From Flavobacterium ranwuense (GTDB taxonomy: Bacteria; Bacteroidota; Bacteroidia; Flavobacteriales; Flavobacteriaceae), in contig NZ_SMLH01000008.1 in assembly GCF_004349315.1 (NCBI RefSeq), forward strand, positions 112,944 through 176,943: a stretch of DNA of 64,000 nt, given 5' to 3'. Made by a program: the position numbers and the translations under genes. Below the pieces are notes generated by a model. It ran no database searches. It was not told where the DNA came from and worked only from the letters and a program-made list of their open reading frames with translations. Shown here in pieces: positions 25,746 to 35,097 of this stretch (position 1 is the first letter of the stretch; each line of letters starts with the position of its first letter).

Positions 25746-26552
25746 TTATCTCTTCTGCATCAACATCGTTAAATGCATGCAACTAAACATCACGCTATCA
25801 GAAGCCAATGATTCATCCCAATCGTGTTGATGCCATTTTTGTCCAATTATCTTTTTCTTGTTTGCTGAAATAGGTAAAATATCCAAAAAAGCAACCCATT
25901 TTGATTTACCAAGAAGCCCACGCCTCTCTTTAATTACAAAAGCTTTTTGAAATTGATAAAATGTTTTCTTGGTAAACGGCCATTCCCAGGCCGCATCTGA
26001 TTGAAAGGGGCGATAAAGGGTTCTAATGATTTTTATAGGCAAACTAGTTTCAAGAGGATCATAACTTATTATCTCACCTTTCAGAGCCAACTTATCATTC
26101 AATTTGTCAATTAGAATATCGGTATTTTCAAAATGGTGTAAGACACCATAAGCATAAATCAAATCATAATCTTTGTCAGCAAAATCAGAAGAAAGAAAAT
26201 CAACCGCCTCGGCTTTAGCATTAGGAAAAGGTTTCAACCTTTCGTTCAATTTTGCAATGGCAACATCGCTCAAATCAATACCCAGATAGTCTTTCGAGTT
26301 TTCGGCAAGATACAATGACCAGTAATTTCCTGAATAACAACCGAGATCGAGCACTTTTTTATGAGATAAATCGCCAAACCATTCTTTATGCAAGAGATAG
26401 GCTTGATCCTGAATACCTATACTTTTTCTAATTTGGTTTAGAAGTCCATTTCTAAAATTTGCCCAAATTTTGGTCGAGAAATTTTGTCTAATATTGTTAT
26501 AAAATTCCTTTTGTTTTTTATTGGTTTCTAAAATAGACTCTGTTATTTTCAT
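25746..26552 (-). CDS. Class I SAM-dependent methyltransferase
   Basis: The 268-residue protein has motif I KVLDLGCYSGNYWSLYLAE (about 70-88), acidic motif II YLGIDLSDVAI and motif IV DLIYAYGVLHHFENTD. It is a Methyltransf_11/12-type fold that would methylate a sugar or a sugar intermediate of the glycan. It overlaps the upstream GT2 by 4 bp. Terminal methyl groups often cap ABC-exported O-chains, but a capping role is not demonstrated by sequence. Confidence 0.85.
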   Translation of the reverse strand: MKITESILETNKKQKEFYNNIRQNFSTKIWANFRNGLLNQIRKSIGIQDQAYLLHKEWFGDLSHKKVLDLGCYSGNYWSLYLAENSKDYLGIDLSDVAIAKLNERLKPFPNAKAEAVDFLSSDFADKDYDLIYAYGVLHHFENTDILIDKLNDKLALKGEIISYDPLETSLPIKIIRTLYRPFQSDAAWEWPFTKKTFYQFQKAFVIKERRGLLGKSKWVAFLDILPISANKKKIIGQKWHQHDWDESLASDSVMFSCMHLTMLMQKR

Positions 26553-27550
26553 TTTAATACATTTGGTTTATTTAACAGAAGACTCCACCACCCTACTGTT
26601 CTACCTACAGCCTCAATAAAGGCTTCCTTTTTATTACTAACAGTAAATGTATTGCTAAATCTGATTATTGCCAACAATATAGTGATAGAATGCCATTTAA
26701 GTTTGGCATTTAATAAAGGTCTCGAATTCTTAGTCCGCCACACATACCAGCCATTACGCACCACCATTTTACCATATTGATATGGATTAGGCCTCCCTGA
26801 GGCATCATGAAAATGATTTAATTGGGCCGCAGTATTCAAATACAACTTTCCTTCTTTAGCAACTCGCAACGTAAAATCCGCATCTTCATACAACCCATAC
26901 CCCTCAAAATAAGTAGAAAACCGTGTGCTTTCAAAAATTTTTTTCCTAAAAGAAGAGACCCCTCCCATTAGCATTTCGACTTCATATATTTTACCGCTGG
27001 GTGGCAAAAAACCAACACTTCGGCCATGCGAAAACAAGGAAGAAAATCCCGGAGGACAATTACTGTCCAATCCTAATTTCTTTCGTAGAACAAATCGACT
27101 GCCATCCTTTCGCTTCCAGCCGTCATAATAATACTCATCTATTTTAGGAGAATAATCCTCCCCTACAAACTCGCATTCTGACTCATTTATGATATAACCT
27201 CCAACTCCCAAAGCTTCGGGATAAATTTGATAGGTTTGTAAGAGTTGCTCAAAATAATCATTTTCTAAGACAGTATCATCATCCAGAAAACAAACGATTT
27301 CCATCTCTTCTTCCACCCGCTCTATTCCATAATTCCGTTGTTTGGTCAGCCCACGGTGTTGGGATGAAACCAAAAAATAGTTTAAATCTTCAAACCGATT
27401 TTCTTTTAAAATAATTTCCGTTTCCTCATTTGTAGAGCTATCTATGATTAAAATCTCATTAGGATATACAGTCTGTTCCTGAACTGATTGCAACAATTGG
27501 ATCAAGGGTTTTGGACGCATATACGTACAAATTATCAGCGAAAATTTCAT
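26549..27550 (-). CDS. Glycosyltransferase, GT2 family
   Basis: The 333-residue GT-A inverting enzyme has an N-terminal FSLIICTYMRPKPLIQLLQS, the metal-binding DDDTVLENDY motif near residue 90 and a later EDADFTLRVAKEG catalytic-base region. It has no clear transmembrane segment. It overlaps its upstream neighbour by 4 bp and its downstream neighbour by 4 bp, which indicates tight coupling. Confidence 0.9.
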   Translation of the reverse strand: MKFSLIICTYMRPKPLIQLLQSVQEQTVYPNEILIIDSSTNEETEIILKENRFEDLNYFLVSSQHRGLTKQRNYGIERVEEEMEIVCFLDDDTVLENDYFEQLLQTYQIYPEALGVGGYIINESECEFVGEDYSPKIDEYYYDGWKRKDGSRFVLRKKLGLDSNCPPGFSSLFSHGRSVGFLPPSGKIYEVEMLMGGVSSFRKKIFESTRFSTYFEGYGLYEDADFTLRVAKEGKLYLNTAAQLNHFHDASGRPNPYQYGKMVVRNGWYVWRTKNSRPLLNAKLKWHSITILLAIIRFSNTFTVSNKKEAFIEAVGRTVGWWSLLLNKPNVLK

Positions 27551-29088
27551 GATACCTTTTTTAATTGATTAGCCCAAAATATACTTTGATCCCATTGTTT
27601 TTGAAACATTTTAAAATAACGGTATGGATTTTTTATTTTTTGGTACTTATAATATTTAAAAAACAAAGTGGTTTTATACCCCCTAAGCTGTTCTTTAGAA
27701 TTATGTGAAATGATGTATAACATGACTGTTGGTGATGGCTTGGGTTGAATACTGTCCTGTTGCCATAACAATACTGGTTTTGTTCGAAAACCTCCAATTG
27801 GAGCCTTCAAATGAATAATTTCAGGCTCAGGTAAGTACAACACATCATGGCCTTGATTTCGTATTTGCATTCCAAAATCGGAGTCTTCACCAAATCCAAA
27901 TTCATAACCCATATTAAAATTACAATTATTTAAAATTTGGGTAGCAACAAAACTACATCCGGAACCAAAACTTCGCCATTGAAAAATGTTTTTAAAAACT
28001 TGTTTTTCCCTTTTTTGCAAACAACTAATCGAGACTGATTTTACACCAAATTTATGTATACTTTCAAAAGTCTTCTGGATAAATAATTCGGAAATTCTTA
28101 TATCATCATCAGCCAAAAATACCCATTCACTTTCAGTTTGATGTAAAGCAAGATTTCGGGCGTTACAAGCACCCGCCTTGTGTATAAAAAAATGATCTAT
28201 TTTAAAAGGCCACTTTTCTTCATAAATATAGTCTAATTCACTTTTACTAAACTCTTCTGGATTTTGTTCTACAATAATAATTTTGTTAGGCAGATGCGTT
28301 TGTCGCGACAAATCTTTCAATACATCATAAAAATAGTCGCTTCTGCCAATAGTCGGAATAATGACATCAACAGTAGCTGTATCAATTGTTTTTCTTGACG
28401 ACTGAACAAGTATAGAATCTATATTTAGAGTATTGTTTTTCCTATTCTTATAAAAAAGTGAAAATAGTAAAGGTAGTACATGAAATTTCCTTTCATATAA
28501 AACCAAATTCAACACCAATAGAAATACCCATCGGGTCTTATAGTGCTGCTTAACAAATCGGAAAAGAGTATAAATACCAGCTTTGGGCATGCGTTTTAAT
28601 TCTCCTGACTTTAAGAGTCCTGGTTCAGAATAACAAAACAAACCTAAAGGCATTCCTATTTTTGCTATAGAACACAAATAATAATCAAAATCAGCAGTGC
28701 AAACTATTTTATCCTTTAGTGCATTTAAAACAGAGGCATGAATAACGCCTGCAACACTGCTCATTTGCCAAGTGGGATAGGATACCTTTTTATTAACATT
28801 AATGAATAAAGACCCCTCAACATAGCCTATTTTAGTATCAAAAAAATTATGTTGTGGAGAGGAAAAAGACAACATCATTTTATCATGGTGAAACAGCGTT
28901 TTTATCGCCTCAAAATTCAAACGTTCTTTAACAGCTGAATGACACCAAAGTATTTTTTTTTCTGGAAATTGTTTTGCTATCTGCTGTAAACCACCTGCAA
29001 TAGTCCCATGATAATCAAATTCAATTTTTTGATTATCTAAGGCCGTCACCGTTGTGATTTTAGTATTTATATGACAAACAATAATCAA
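27547..29088 (-). CDS. GT2 glycosyltransferase with a ~230-residue N-terminal extension
   Basis: Residues about 238-450 are a GT2 domain (VDVIIPTIGRSDYFYDVL, the WVFLADDDIRISEL metal motif, GFGEDSDFGMQI). Residues 1-230 do not match a domain I recognise; they contain WCHSAVKERLNF, CYSEPGLLKSGELKRMPKAG and a hydrophobic stretch near 187-200. The start codon appears to be TTG: in-frame TAA lies just upstream and no nearby ATG fits. The extension may be a second, degenerate transferase domain. It sits 3 bases after the preceding GT4 gene. Confidence 0.8.
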   Translation of the reverse strand: MIIVCHINTKITTVTALDNQKIEFDYHGTIAGGLQQIAKQFPEKKILWCHSAVKERLNFEAIKTLFHHDKMMLSFSSPQHNFFDTKIGYVEGSLFINVNKKVSYPTWQMSSVAGVIHASVLNALKDKIVCTADFDYYLCSIAKIGMPLGLFCYSEPGLLKSGELKRMPKAGIYTLFRFVKQHYKTRWVFLLVLNLVLYERKFHVLPLLFSLFYKNRKNNTLNIDSILVQSSRKTIDTATVDVIIPTIGRSDYFYDVLKDLSRQTHLPNKIIIVEQNPEEFSKSELDYIYEEKWPFKIDHFFIHKAGACNARNLALHQTESEWVFLADDDIRISELFIQKTFESIHKFGVKSVSISCLQKREKQVFKNIFQWRSFGSGCSFVATQILNNCNFNMGYEFGFGEDSDFGMQIRNQGHDVLYLPEPEIIHLKAPIGGFRTKPVLLWQQDSIQPKPSPTVMLYIISHNSKEQLRGYKTTLFFKYYKYQKIKNPYRYFKMFQKQWDQSIFWANQLKKVS

Positions 29089-29091
29089 AAC

Positions 29092-30234
29092 TTATCCTAT
29101 TAAAGAGTTATAAAATAACAAACTTTCTTGCGCAACGATTGCTATACTAAATTTTTCGGTTACCTTTTTTCTCGCTTTAACACCAAATTCTTTTTGCAAT
29201 TTGACATTTTCCAGTAGCTGAATAATTTTATTGGCATATTCCAAATGATGGGTTGGACGCACTAAAAAACCATTGATACCGTCATCTATCACTTCAGTGG
29301 CCCAACCAATATTAGAAGCTATAATTGGTTTTTGCATTGCCATAGCTTCTATCCATGAAACAGGTAAGGCTTCAGCAAATGTCGGAAATACACAAACAGT
29401 TGCTTCGTTGATGTGCTTTTTTATCTCTTGATAGGGCACAGCTCCTAAATAATCCACATTGATCAGTGCTTGCTCTGTAAACAGTCCCAGCATCATCTGC
29501 CAAGTGGATGAATTTCCTGAGATAATATCAGGAACATCCCTTCCCACTAGAACAAGCTTTGCTTTAGGATATTTATTGATCACCTCATTAAAAATGAAGG
29601 GCAATTCTAACAATCCTTTTTTGCGGATTAAACTTCCAAAATATAAAATAACGCCATTATTATTGTCATCGATGTTTTGACTAAACAAGCTCAAATCAAT
29701 TGAATTCGGAATTACTGTGAATTTCTTATCTAAACCAAACACTTCATTCGTTTTATCAGCCGTAAACTGACTTACAGAAAGCAATGCGTCAGCTTTTTGC
29801 AGCGCTCGTTTTTCATGGAATTTATTGTTCCACTTTACTGGACGCTGATCTAAATGACAAAAATAAGTATCCGAACCGTTCAATCGAATAACGATAGGGC
29901 ATTTTTTTGGAGAAATAAAAGAGGTAATTCCAGTCCAATCCGGCGCTTCAACCAAATCAATTTCTTTTTGCTGATGTAATCTATTAATTATTTTCTGAAG
30001 TTTTTTTCGGGTAAGATACCACGATAATCCTTTGAGTTTCACATTCCGTATTTGTTGGATACAAATACCATCATCATCAAAAACACCCTCTTCTCTCTGA
30101 CCATACACCAAAACCCGAACCGAACAGCCTTCTGTTAAAAGTCCTGTAGCCAGGTTTTTGATACTCGTGCCAATACCTCCGGAGATTCCGGTTTTTGGGT
30201 GTGGGTATTCAGGAGTTAGGAAGGCTATTTTCAT
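29092..30234 (-). CDS. Glycosyltransferase, GT4 family
   Basis: The 380-residue enzyme has a classic Leloir GT-B layout. SGGIGTSIKNLATGL is the N-terminal glycine loop, SQFTADKTNEVFG the linker region, VILYFGSLIRKKGLLELPFIFNEVI the donor domain start, and FPTFAEALPVSWIEAMAMQKPIIASNIG the EX7E region. It follows the SGNH gene by 2 bases. Confidence 0.92.
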   Translation of the reverse strand: MKIAFLTPEYPHPKTGISGGIGTSIKNLATGLLTEGCSVRVLVYGQREEGVFDDDGICIQQIRNVKLKGLSWYLTRKKLQKIINRLHQQKEIDLVEAPDWTGITSFISPKKCPIVIRLNGSDTYFCHLDQRPVKWNNKFHEKRALQKADALLSVSQFTADKTNEVFGLDKKFTVIPNSIDLSLFSQNIDDNNNGVILYFGSLIRKKGLLELPFIFNEVINKYPKAKLVLVGRDVPDIISGNSSTWQMMLGLFTEQALINVDYLGAVPYQEIKKHINEATVCVFPTFAEALPVSWIEAMAMQKPIIASNIGWATEVIDDGINGFLVRPTHHLEYANKIIQLLENVKLQKEFGVKARKKVTEKFSIAIVAQESLLFYNSLIG

Positions 30235-30236
30235 CT

Positions 30237-31115
30237 TTATTTATTAAAAAAATCTTTTATTATTATAGCGGTAAACTTCCGGGCTCCCCTATCATTCATA
30301 TGGCCGCAGGACGAAAAATACTGATCTCCTTCAACCGCATTTTCATAATTATGAATTTCTGGATAGAATTGGCGGACTTTTTCAAAATAATCCAATCCTT
30401 TAGTATTGGTGCACATCGGTGTCATAACGACAATCAAATTAATATTATTCGCTTTGCAAATTTGCTTAATTTCCTCGTAATATTTATTGTGTAACGGTTT
30501 TAGATTCGTTAGGTCATTTTTCATATTTGCATTAGGATTTTTACCTAAAGGATAATACCCTAGATTATCTAAATGAACGGTTCTTTTATGAATGCAATTA
30601 AAAAACATCTCCCTAAACCCAATACGAGTCTCAAAATCCACATACCTGTAAAAAGGAATGTAAAATAATTGATTAAAATCTTTTTGACTTGAAAAATGTT
30701 TTTCAATTGTTTTTGAATTATGAATATATGGTAAAAACTTTGAAGCAATTCCATCGGCCATTTGCTCATTAGACAAATTCAGATCGGCTTCGAGAATCAC
30801 ATTTTTTATTGTATACTGGCGCTCTACCATTAATTTCAACAATAAAGAAGCTTCAAACAAATGTCCGCCGCTCATGCCGTAATTAAAGGTTTTCAGTCCT
30901 TTCTCTTCAAATAGTGGCGCAACAAAATGGTTATTTGCTCTGGAAGAACCTAAAACCACCACGTCATACTGTTGCGCTTGGGAGTTGTAAACATAGTCAA
31001 TTTTCCCTCGATTGGAAGATTTTAAATAGACCTTTGTATAAACCAAATCTAATACAACTAACAACAAAAGTGTTATTATTAGAATCCTAAGAAAAAATAA
31101 GAAAAAATATTTCAT
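30237..31115 (-). CDS. Membrane-anchored SGNH-like protein (O-acyltransfer partner), copy 1
   Basis: The 292-residue protein has one N-terminal membrane segment (about 7-24), then an extracytoplasmic domain. VVVLGSSRANNHFV at about 53-66 carries the GDS-like Ser and the block III-like Asn. A C-terminal CGHMNDRGARKF supplies Asp/His. This layout resembles DltD/AlgX/PatB-like partners that take acyl groups from an MBOAT. It shares length, motif order and an RYVDFETRIGFREMFFN-type segment with the neighbouring 31118-32005 gene, so the two are paralogues. Confidence 0.78.
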   Translation of the reverse strand: MKYFFLFFLRILIITLLLLVVLDLVYTKVYLKSSNRGKIDYVYNSQAQQYDVVVLGSSRANNHFVAPLFEEKGLKTFNYGMSGGHLFEASLLLKLMVERQYTIKNVILEADLNLSNEQMADGIASKFLPYIHNSKTIEKHFSSQKDFNQLFYIPFYRYVDFETRIGFREMFFNCIHKRTVHLDNLGYYPLGKNPNANMKNDLTNLKPLHNKYYEEIKQICKANNINLIVVMTPMCTNTKGLDYFEKVRQFYPEIHNYENAVEGDQYFSSCGHMNDRGARKFTAIIIKDFFNK

Positions 31116-31117
31116 TA

Positions 31118-32005
31118 TTATTTATCGATTAACATTTTCTCAATTAAGTATTTAGTAAAATCATTTGCCCCGTTTTGATTTAAATGTGAACAATTCTTAA
31201 ACATCTTATCATTATTTATTACCCCTGAAAAATCATATAATTCTGGAATCTTTTGCTTTAATTTTTTAATAAAAATTAAGTTTTTCGTATGTTTACAAAA
31301 AGGAACGCAAAAAAAAATTACAGGCATTTTATTAATTTCAGCAAATGTTTTTATCCCGTCAAAATATTTGTTCTTGCTAATTATTTGACTTGGTAATGAA
31401 TTATTGTGTTCAAATGAATTTCCTTGCAAAGGAACAAATCCATTATTTTTGACAATACTAGTTTTTTTATTAATCAAATTTAAAAAAAATTCCCTGAAAC
31501 CTATTTTAGGTTCATAATGTAAATATCTGTAAAACGGAGTATATAGAATTTCCTTTTTATTGATAAGGCATCTATTAAAATATTCTTGTGTTACTTCATT
31601 TTCTCTAATAAAAGGCATCAATTCATATTGAAGAATATTAGAACAGCCATCTTCAATATTAAAAATATAATCTACTTGAATAAGTATTTTATCTGTTTTT
31701 ATATTATACTTTTTAATGAGTTTTAAAACAGTGTATATATCACTCATTTTAGAAGCTTGAAAACCTAAATTAATTGCACTTTTACCCGTTTTATCTCTTA
31801 TTAATTTTGAAACAATACTGTTTTCCACTCGTGAAGATCCCAAAAAAATGTAATCAACTTTCTTGTTTTTTAAACTTCGCAAATATTGAAATTTTGTCCT
31901 TGGTTCTGAATTTTCATAAACTGTTGTAAACGAAAAATCTAGAAAAAGTAGAATTACTATAAGCCCGAAAAAAATTAACATCATATGTTTGATAAACTTT
32001 TTCAT
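31118..32005 (-). CDS. Membrane-anchored SGNH-like protein, copy 2
   Basis: The 295-residue paralogue of the preceding protein has an N-terminal membrane segment (about 9-27), IFLGSSRVENSIVS with the nucleophile region, YLHYEPKIGFREFFLN in the middle and a C-terminal NCSHLNQNGANDF. It is more AT-rich and diverged than copy 1. It overlaps the MBOAT gene by one base and is 2 bases from copy 1, so MBOAT and both SGNH proteins are one transcriptional unit. Confidence 0.78.
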   Translation of the reverse strand: MKKFIKHMMLIFFGLIVILLFLDFSFTTVYENSEPRTKFQYLRSLKNKKVDYIFLGSSRVENSIVSKLIRDKTGKSAINLGFQASKMSDIYTVLKLIKKYNIKTDKILIQVDYIFNIEDGCSNILQYELMPFIRENEVTQEYFNRCLINKKEILYTPFYRYLHYEPKIGFREFFLNLINKKTSIVKNNGFVPLQGNSFEHNNSLPSQIISKNKYFDGIKTFAEINKMPVIFFCVPFCKHTKNLIFIKKLKQKIPELYDFSGVINNDKMFKNCSHLNQNGANDFTKYLIEKMLIDK

Positions 32006-33438
32006 TAAAACTGAAAATAGATGAATTCTTTATAATCGGAATATGTTCCCAGAGCAATAATAGCCATTATACACAATGTCACTTTTACCCAACTGTATCT
32101 TCCTGAAATGGGCTCGGTTTGAGTTCTGCTATTCCATTCAACGAGAATGAAAGCAATAATCAAAAGTATGATTTCGTAACTGTAGCGTTCATTTTCCAAA
32201 TACTGTGGTAAAAAACTTTGATTGGTAAAAATACGTCCAATATAATCAAAAGCTTCACCTATCGATTTTGCTCTGAAAAATATCCAGGCCAAACAGGTTA
32301 ATGCAAACGTACTAATCATGCTTAAAATCACTTTCAAGGAACTCCAATTCCAATACAAAGAAACCGTTTCCATATTAGACCTGTTTTTTTTGAGAAGCAA
32401 CAACGGTAAAAAATACAGTGCATTAATAAATCCCCAGGCTATAAATGTCCAATTGGCGCCATGCCAAAAACCACTGACCAAAAAAATCACAAAAGTATTC
32501 CGAATTTTCATCGCCATTCCACCACTGCTTCCTCCTAAAGGAATATATAAATAATCCCGAAACCAAGTCGACAGCGAAATATGCCAACGACGCCAGAACT
32601 CGGCTATATCTCTGGAGAAATAAGGATAATTAAAATTCCGCAACAAGTCCAATCCAAATAATTTGGACATTCCCAATGCCATATCCGAGTAGCCTGAAAA
32701 GTCTCCATAGATTTGAAAGGCAAAATAAACAGTACCCAATAACAAGGATAGGGAATTCATGGATTCATAATTATCAAAAATAGCATTGGCATAGGTCGCA
32801 CAAGTATCGGCAATAACTACTTTCTTGACTAATCCCCAAATGATTTGATAAATCCCTTCCTTGGCTTTTTCAAAATCAAAACTGCGTTTTACTTTTACTT
32901 GCGGTAATAAATGCGTGGCTCTTTCGATAGGACCTGCCACCAGAAGTGGAAAATAACTGACAAATAAGGAATAATCTATAAAATTGTACTCAGCTTTGAT
33001 TCTTTTTAAATAAATGTCAATCACATAGGACAAGCCATGAAAGGTATAGAAGGATATCCCAACCGGCAAAATCACGTTCAATAATAAGGGACTGGTTTGC
33101 AATCCAAACCCATTTACTAATTCCGAAAAAGAGGCAGCAAAAAAATTATAGTATTTAAAAATTCCTAAGAAACCCAGATTAACGGCAATACTCAACCAAA
33201 ACCAAAATTTTCGGGCGGTTTCAGTCTTTGCTTTTTCAATTCGAATACCGGTATAATAATCCAAAAAAGTGGAGAAAACCAATAAAAATAAAAAACGCCA
33301 ATCCCAACAGGAATAGAAATAATAACTGGCGAGAATCAAGATCAGGTTTTGAGTGCTTTTGGTTTTATTAAAAACAAACCAATACAACAGAAATACTGCG
33401 GGTAGAAAAAGAGCGAAAGATAGGGAATTGAAAAACAT
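32005..33438 (-). CDS. MBOAT-family O-acyltransferase
   Basis: The 477-residue polytopic membrane protein moves acyl groups, commonly acetyl, across the membrane to glycans. Conserved MBOAT motifs are FQIYGDFSGYSDMALGMSKLFG (241-262), FWRRWHISLSTWFRDYLYIPLGG (281-303, His286) and SGFWHGANWTFIAWG (322-336) with the catalytic His326. It is of AlgI/DltB type and length. The two SGNH proteins just downstream are the expected extracytoplasmic partners. Confidence 0.93.
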   Translation of the reverse strand: MFFNSLSFALFLPAVFLLYWFVFNKTKSTQNLILILASYYFYSCWDWRFLFLLVFSTFLDYYTGIRIEKAKTETARKFWFWLSIAVNLGFLGIFKYYNFFAASFSELVNGFGLQTSPLLLNVILPVGISFYTFHGLSYVIDIYLKRIKAEYNFIDYSLFVSYFPLLVAGPIERATHLLPQVKVKRSFDFEKAKEGIYQIIWGLVKKVVIADTCATYANAIFDNYESMNSLSLLLGTVYFAFQIYGDFSGYSDMALGMSKLFGLDLLRNFNYPYFSRDIAEFWRRWHISLSTWFRDYLYIPLGGSSGGMAMKIRNTFVIFLVSGFWHGANWTFIAWGFINALYFLPLLLLKKNRSNMETVSLYWNWSSLKVILSMISTFALTCLAWIFFRAKSIGEAFDYIGRIFTNQSFLPQYLENERYSYEIILLIIAFILVEWNSRTQTEPISGRYSWVKVTLCIMAIIALGTYSDYKEFIYFQF

Positions 33439-33439
33439 A

Positions 33440-34837
33440 TTATTTTTTTATACAATTATCGATAGCATTCCAAATTTTTTCTGAGGCTTCAGTTGGATTT
33501 GCCCCAGCCACGATTTCATACCATTTTTTACCGTCTGGAACATTCGATAATTTTCCTTCTAGGATTTGATTTACCAAATGTTCTAAATCTTTTTTATCCG
33601 TACAAAACACAGCTGCATTTTGACTTGGCATACTTCTAAAATGAACGTATTTATAATTTTGTCCTATATCCCGAATGCCTTTTTTTAATTGAGGTTGCTC
33701 ATAATTGAAATAAATACAGGATTTATTGTGTGCCAGAAAATCAAAGACAGTAGAGGAACACACATTGGTTACAAATTCAGAATGGGCACAAACATTGTGC
33801 AACATGGCCAAATCTTCTTTGGTAGGCAAAATTTCAGTCCACTGTTCCCCCAGACGTTTCCAGATAGGATCTAAAACAGCAATAATATCTGTATTGGCTT
33901 CAAGAACCGTATCATATCTGGTTGTAGTATCAACGGGACATTTTCTGTAAATAATCCCCAGATTTTTACCTTTTGCATTTAAACTTCGTACCGCATGAGC
34001 CAAATCTTCTAAATAATAGTGATCCAAAGGCGAAGTAGTTTCATCATCGCCGGAATAGCAAATGTATTTCTTAGTGGTATCTAAACCATACTGCGCAAAA
34101 AAATCTTCTCGCTTTTCTAATAAACTTTTATCATAATGCGGTTCAAATTGGGGAGTTCCCGTTACGATAACTTGAGAGTCATTAACAAATGGGTAGTACT
34201 TTAAAACTTCGGATTTCATTAAATCACTCCAAACAAAATAATAATCCGTTTCAACTACTTGCATGGCTTTAGGTACATTATCCCAGGAATATACAAAGGC
34301 CACGGTAGGAATTCCTAAATCTTTGGCAGCCAATAAAGCACTTATGGATTGCGTGGCACGTTGTGTGGTACAAAACACCAAATCCGGTTGGTGTTCTTGT
34401 AACTGTGCCTTACAATACTGATACTTTTCAGTCGACCGTTCTAAACTATTAATTCGTTTTCGGATGCGGACAATCCCTTTTTCAGAAGTATTCAACCCTA
34501 TTAACAACTTGGTATAAAGCGTTATCAACGTATTTTTTATTCCGTTATAGCTAAAAGGGAATTTATAGGTAAGATACACGTTGTCGTTAAACTTCTTTTG
34601 AGAAACATTAAGTTCGATGTGTTTTCTAATTCGGGAATAGATTGGGGTTAAGCGATGGATTTTCTGATTTTCAATTTTAACCTCATCATAACCCAGTGCT
34701 GCTTTTAGAGAAAAAACAGTATTATTCCAATATACAATTTGGTGTCCTTTTTGCTCCCCTAATGCTTTAAATTGTGTAAAAGCAAAATTACGCAAACCCA
34801 CTCCATCGGGAAAAAAAACAAATATTTTTTTACTCAT
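33440..34837 (-). CDS. GT-B-like surface-glycan biosynthesis protein
   Basis: The 465-residue protein begins KKIFVFFPDGVGLRNFAFTQ and has two Rossmann-like halves. The C-terminal half contains VTGTPQFEPHYDKSL, YICYSGDDETTSP and VCSSTVFDFLAHNKSCIYFNYE, similar to CDP-glycerol glycerophosphotransferase and UDP-glycosyltransferase-type proteins of capsule loci. There are no membrane segments. It lies one base from the MBOAT gene. I am confident in the pathway and less so in the exact reaction. Confidence 0.7.
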   Translation of the reverse strand: MSKKIFVFFPDGVGLRNFAFTQFKALGEQKGHQIVYWNNTVFSLKAALGYDEVKIENQKIHRLTPIYSRIRKHIELNVSQKKFNDNVYLTYKFPFSYNGIKNTLITLYTKLLIGLNTSEKGIVRIRKRINSLERSTEKYQYCKAQLQEHQPDLVFCTTQRATQSISALLAAKDLGIPTVAFVYSWDNVPKAMQVVETDYYFVWSDLMKSEVLKYYPFVNDSQVIVTGTPQFEPHYDKSLLEKREDFFAQYGLDTTKKYICYSGDDETTSPLDHYYLEDLAHAVRSLNAKGKNLGIIYRKCPVDTTTRYDTVLEANTDIIAVLDPIWKRLGEQWTEILPTKEDLAMLHNVCAHSEFVTNVCSSTVFDFLAHNKSCIYFNYEQPQLKKGIRDIGQNYKYVHFRSMPSQNAAVFCTDKKDLEHLVNQILEGKLSNVPDGKKWYEIVAGANPTEASEKIWNAIDNCIKK

Positions 34838-34997
34838 AAATTCAGTATCAGTCTATTGTAGCAATTATGATTTCGAATATTAAAACCCACAATCATTTCT
34901 CATCAATTTACATTATGTTATTCCTGTAACATCGTAGGGCAAATTTGAGAAAAAAAAAGGAGTTTTAGGTATTAGAAACTTCAATTTGTTAAAATAA

Positions 34998-35088
34998 ACC
35001 CCAGCCGTTCCCGATGATTCACTCTATGTGATTCCTCCTGCATCGGACACGAGGGCTATGCCCGAACTAGCGAAGCAATGACAAAACA
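34998..35088. repeat. Dispersed GC-richer intergenic repeat
   Basis: A segment with GGCTATGCCCGAACTAGCGAAGCAATGACAAA stands out from the AT-rich surroundings between NeuB and the GT-B-like gene. It resembles GTCATTGC...GAAGCAAT short repeats often found between Bacteroidota genes. It occupies the 260-base gap at 34,838-35,097, in which I see no gene. Confidence 0.5.
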
Positions 35089-35097
35089 CACTAGGAC

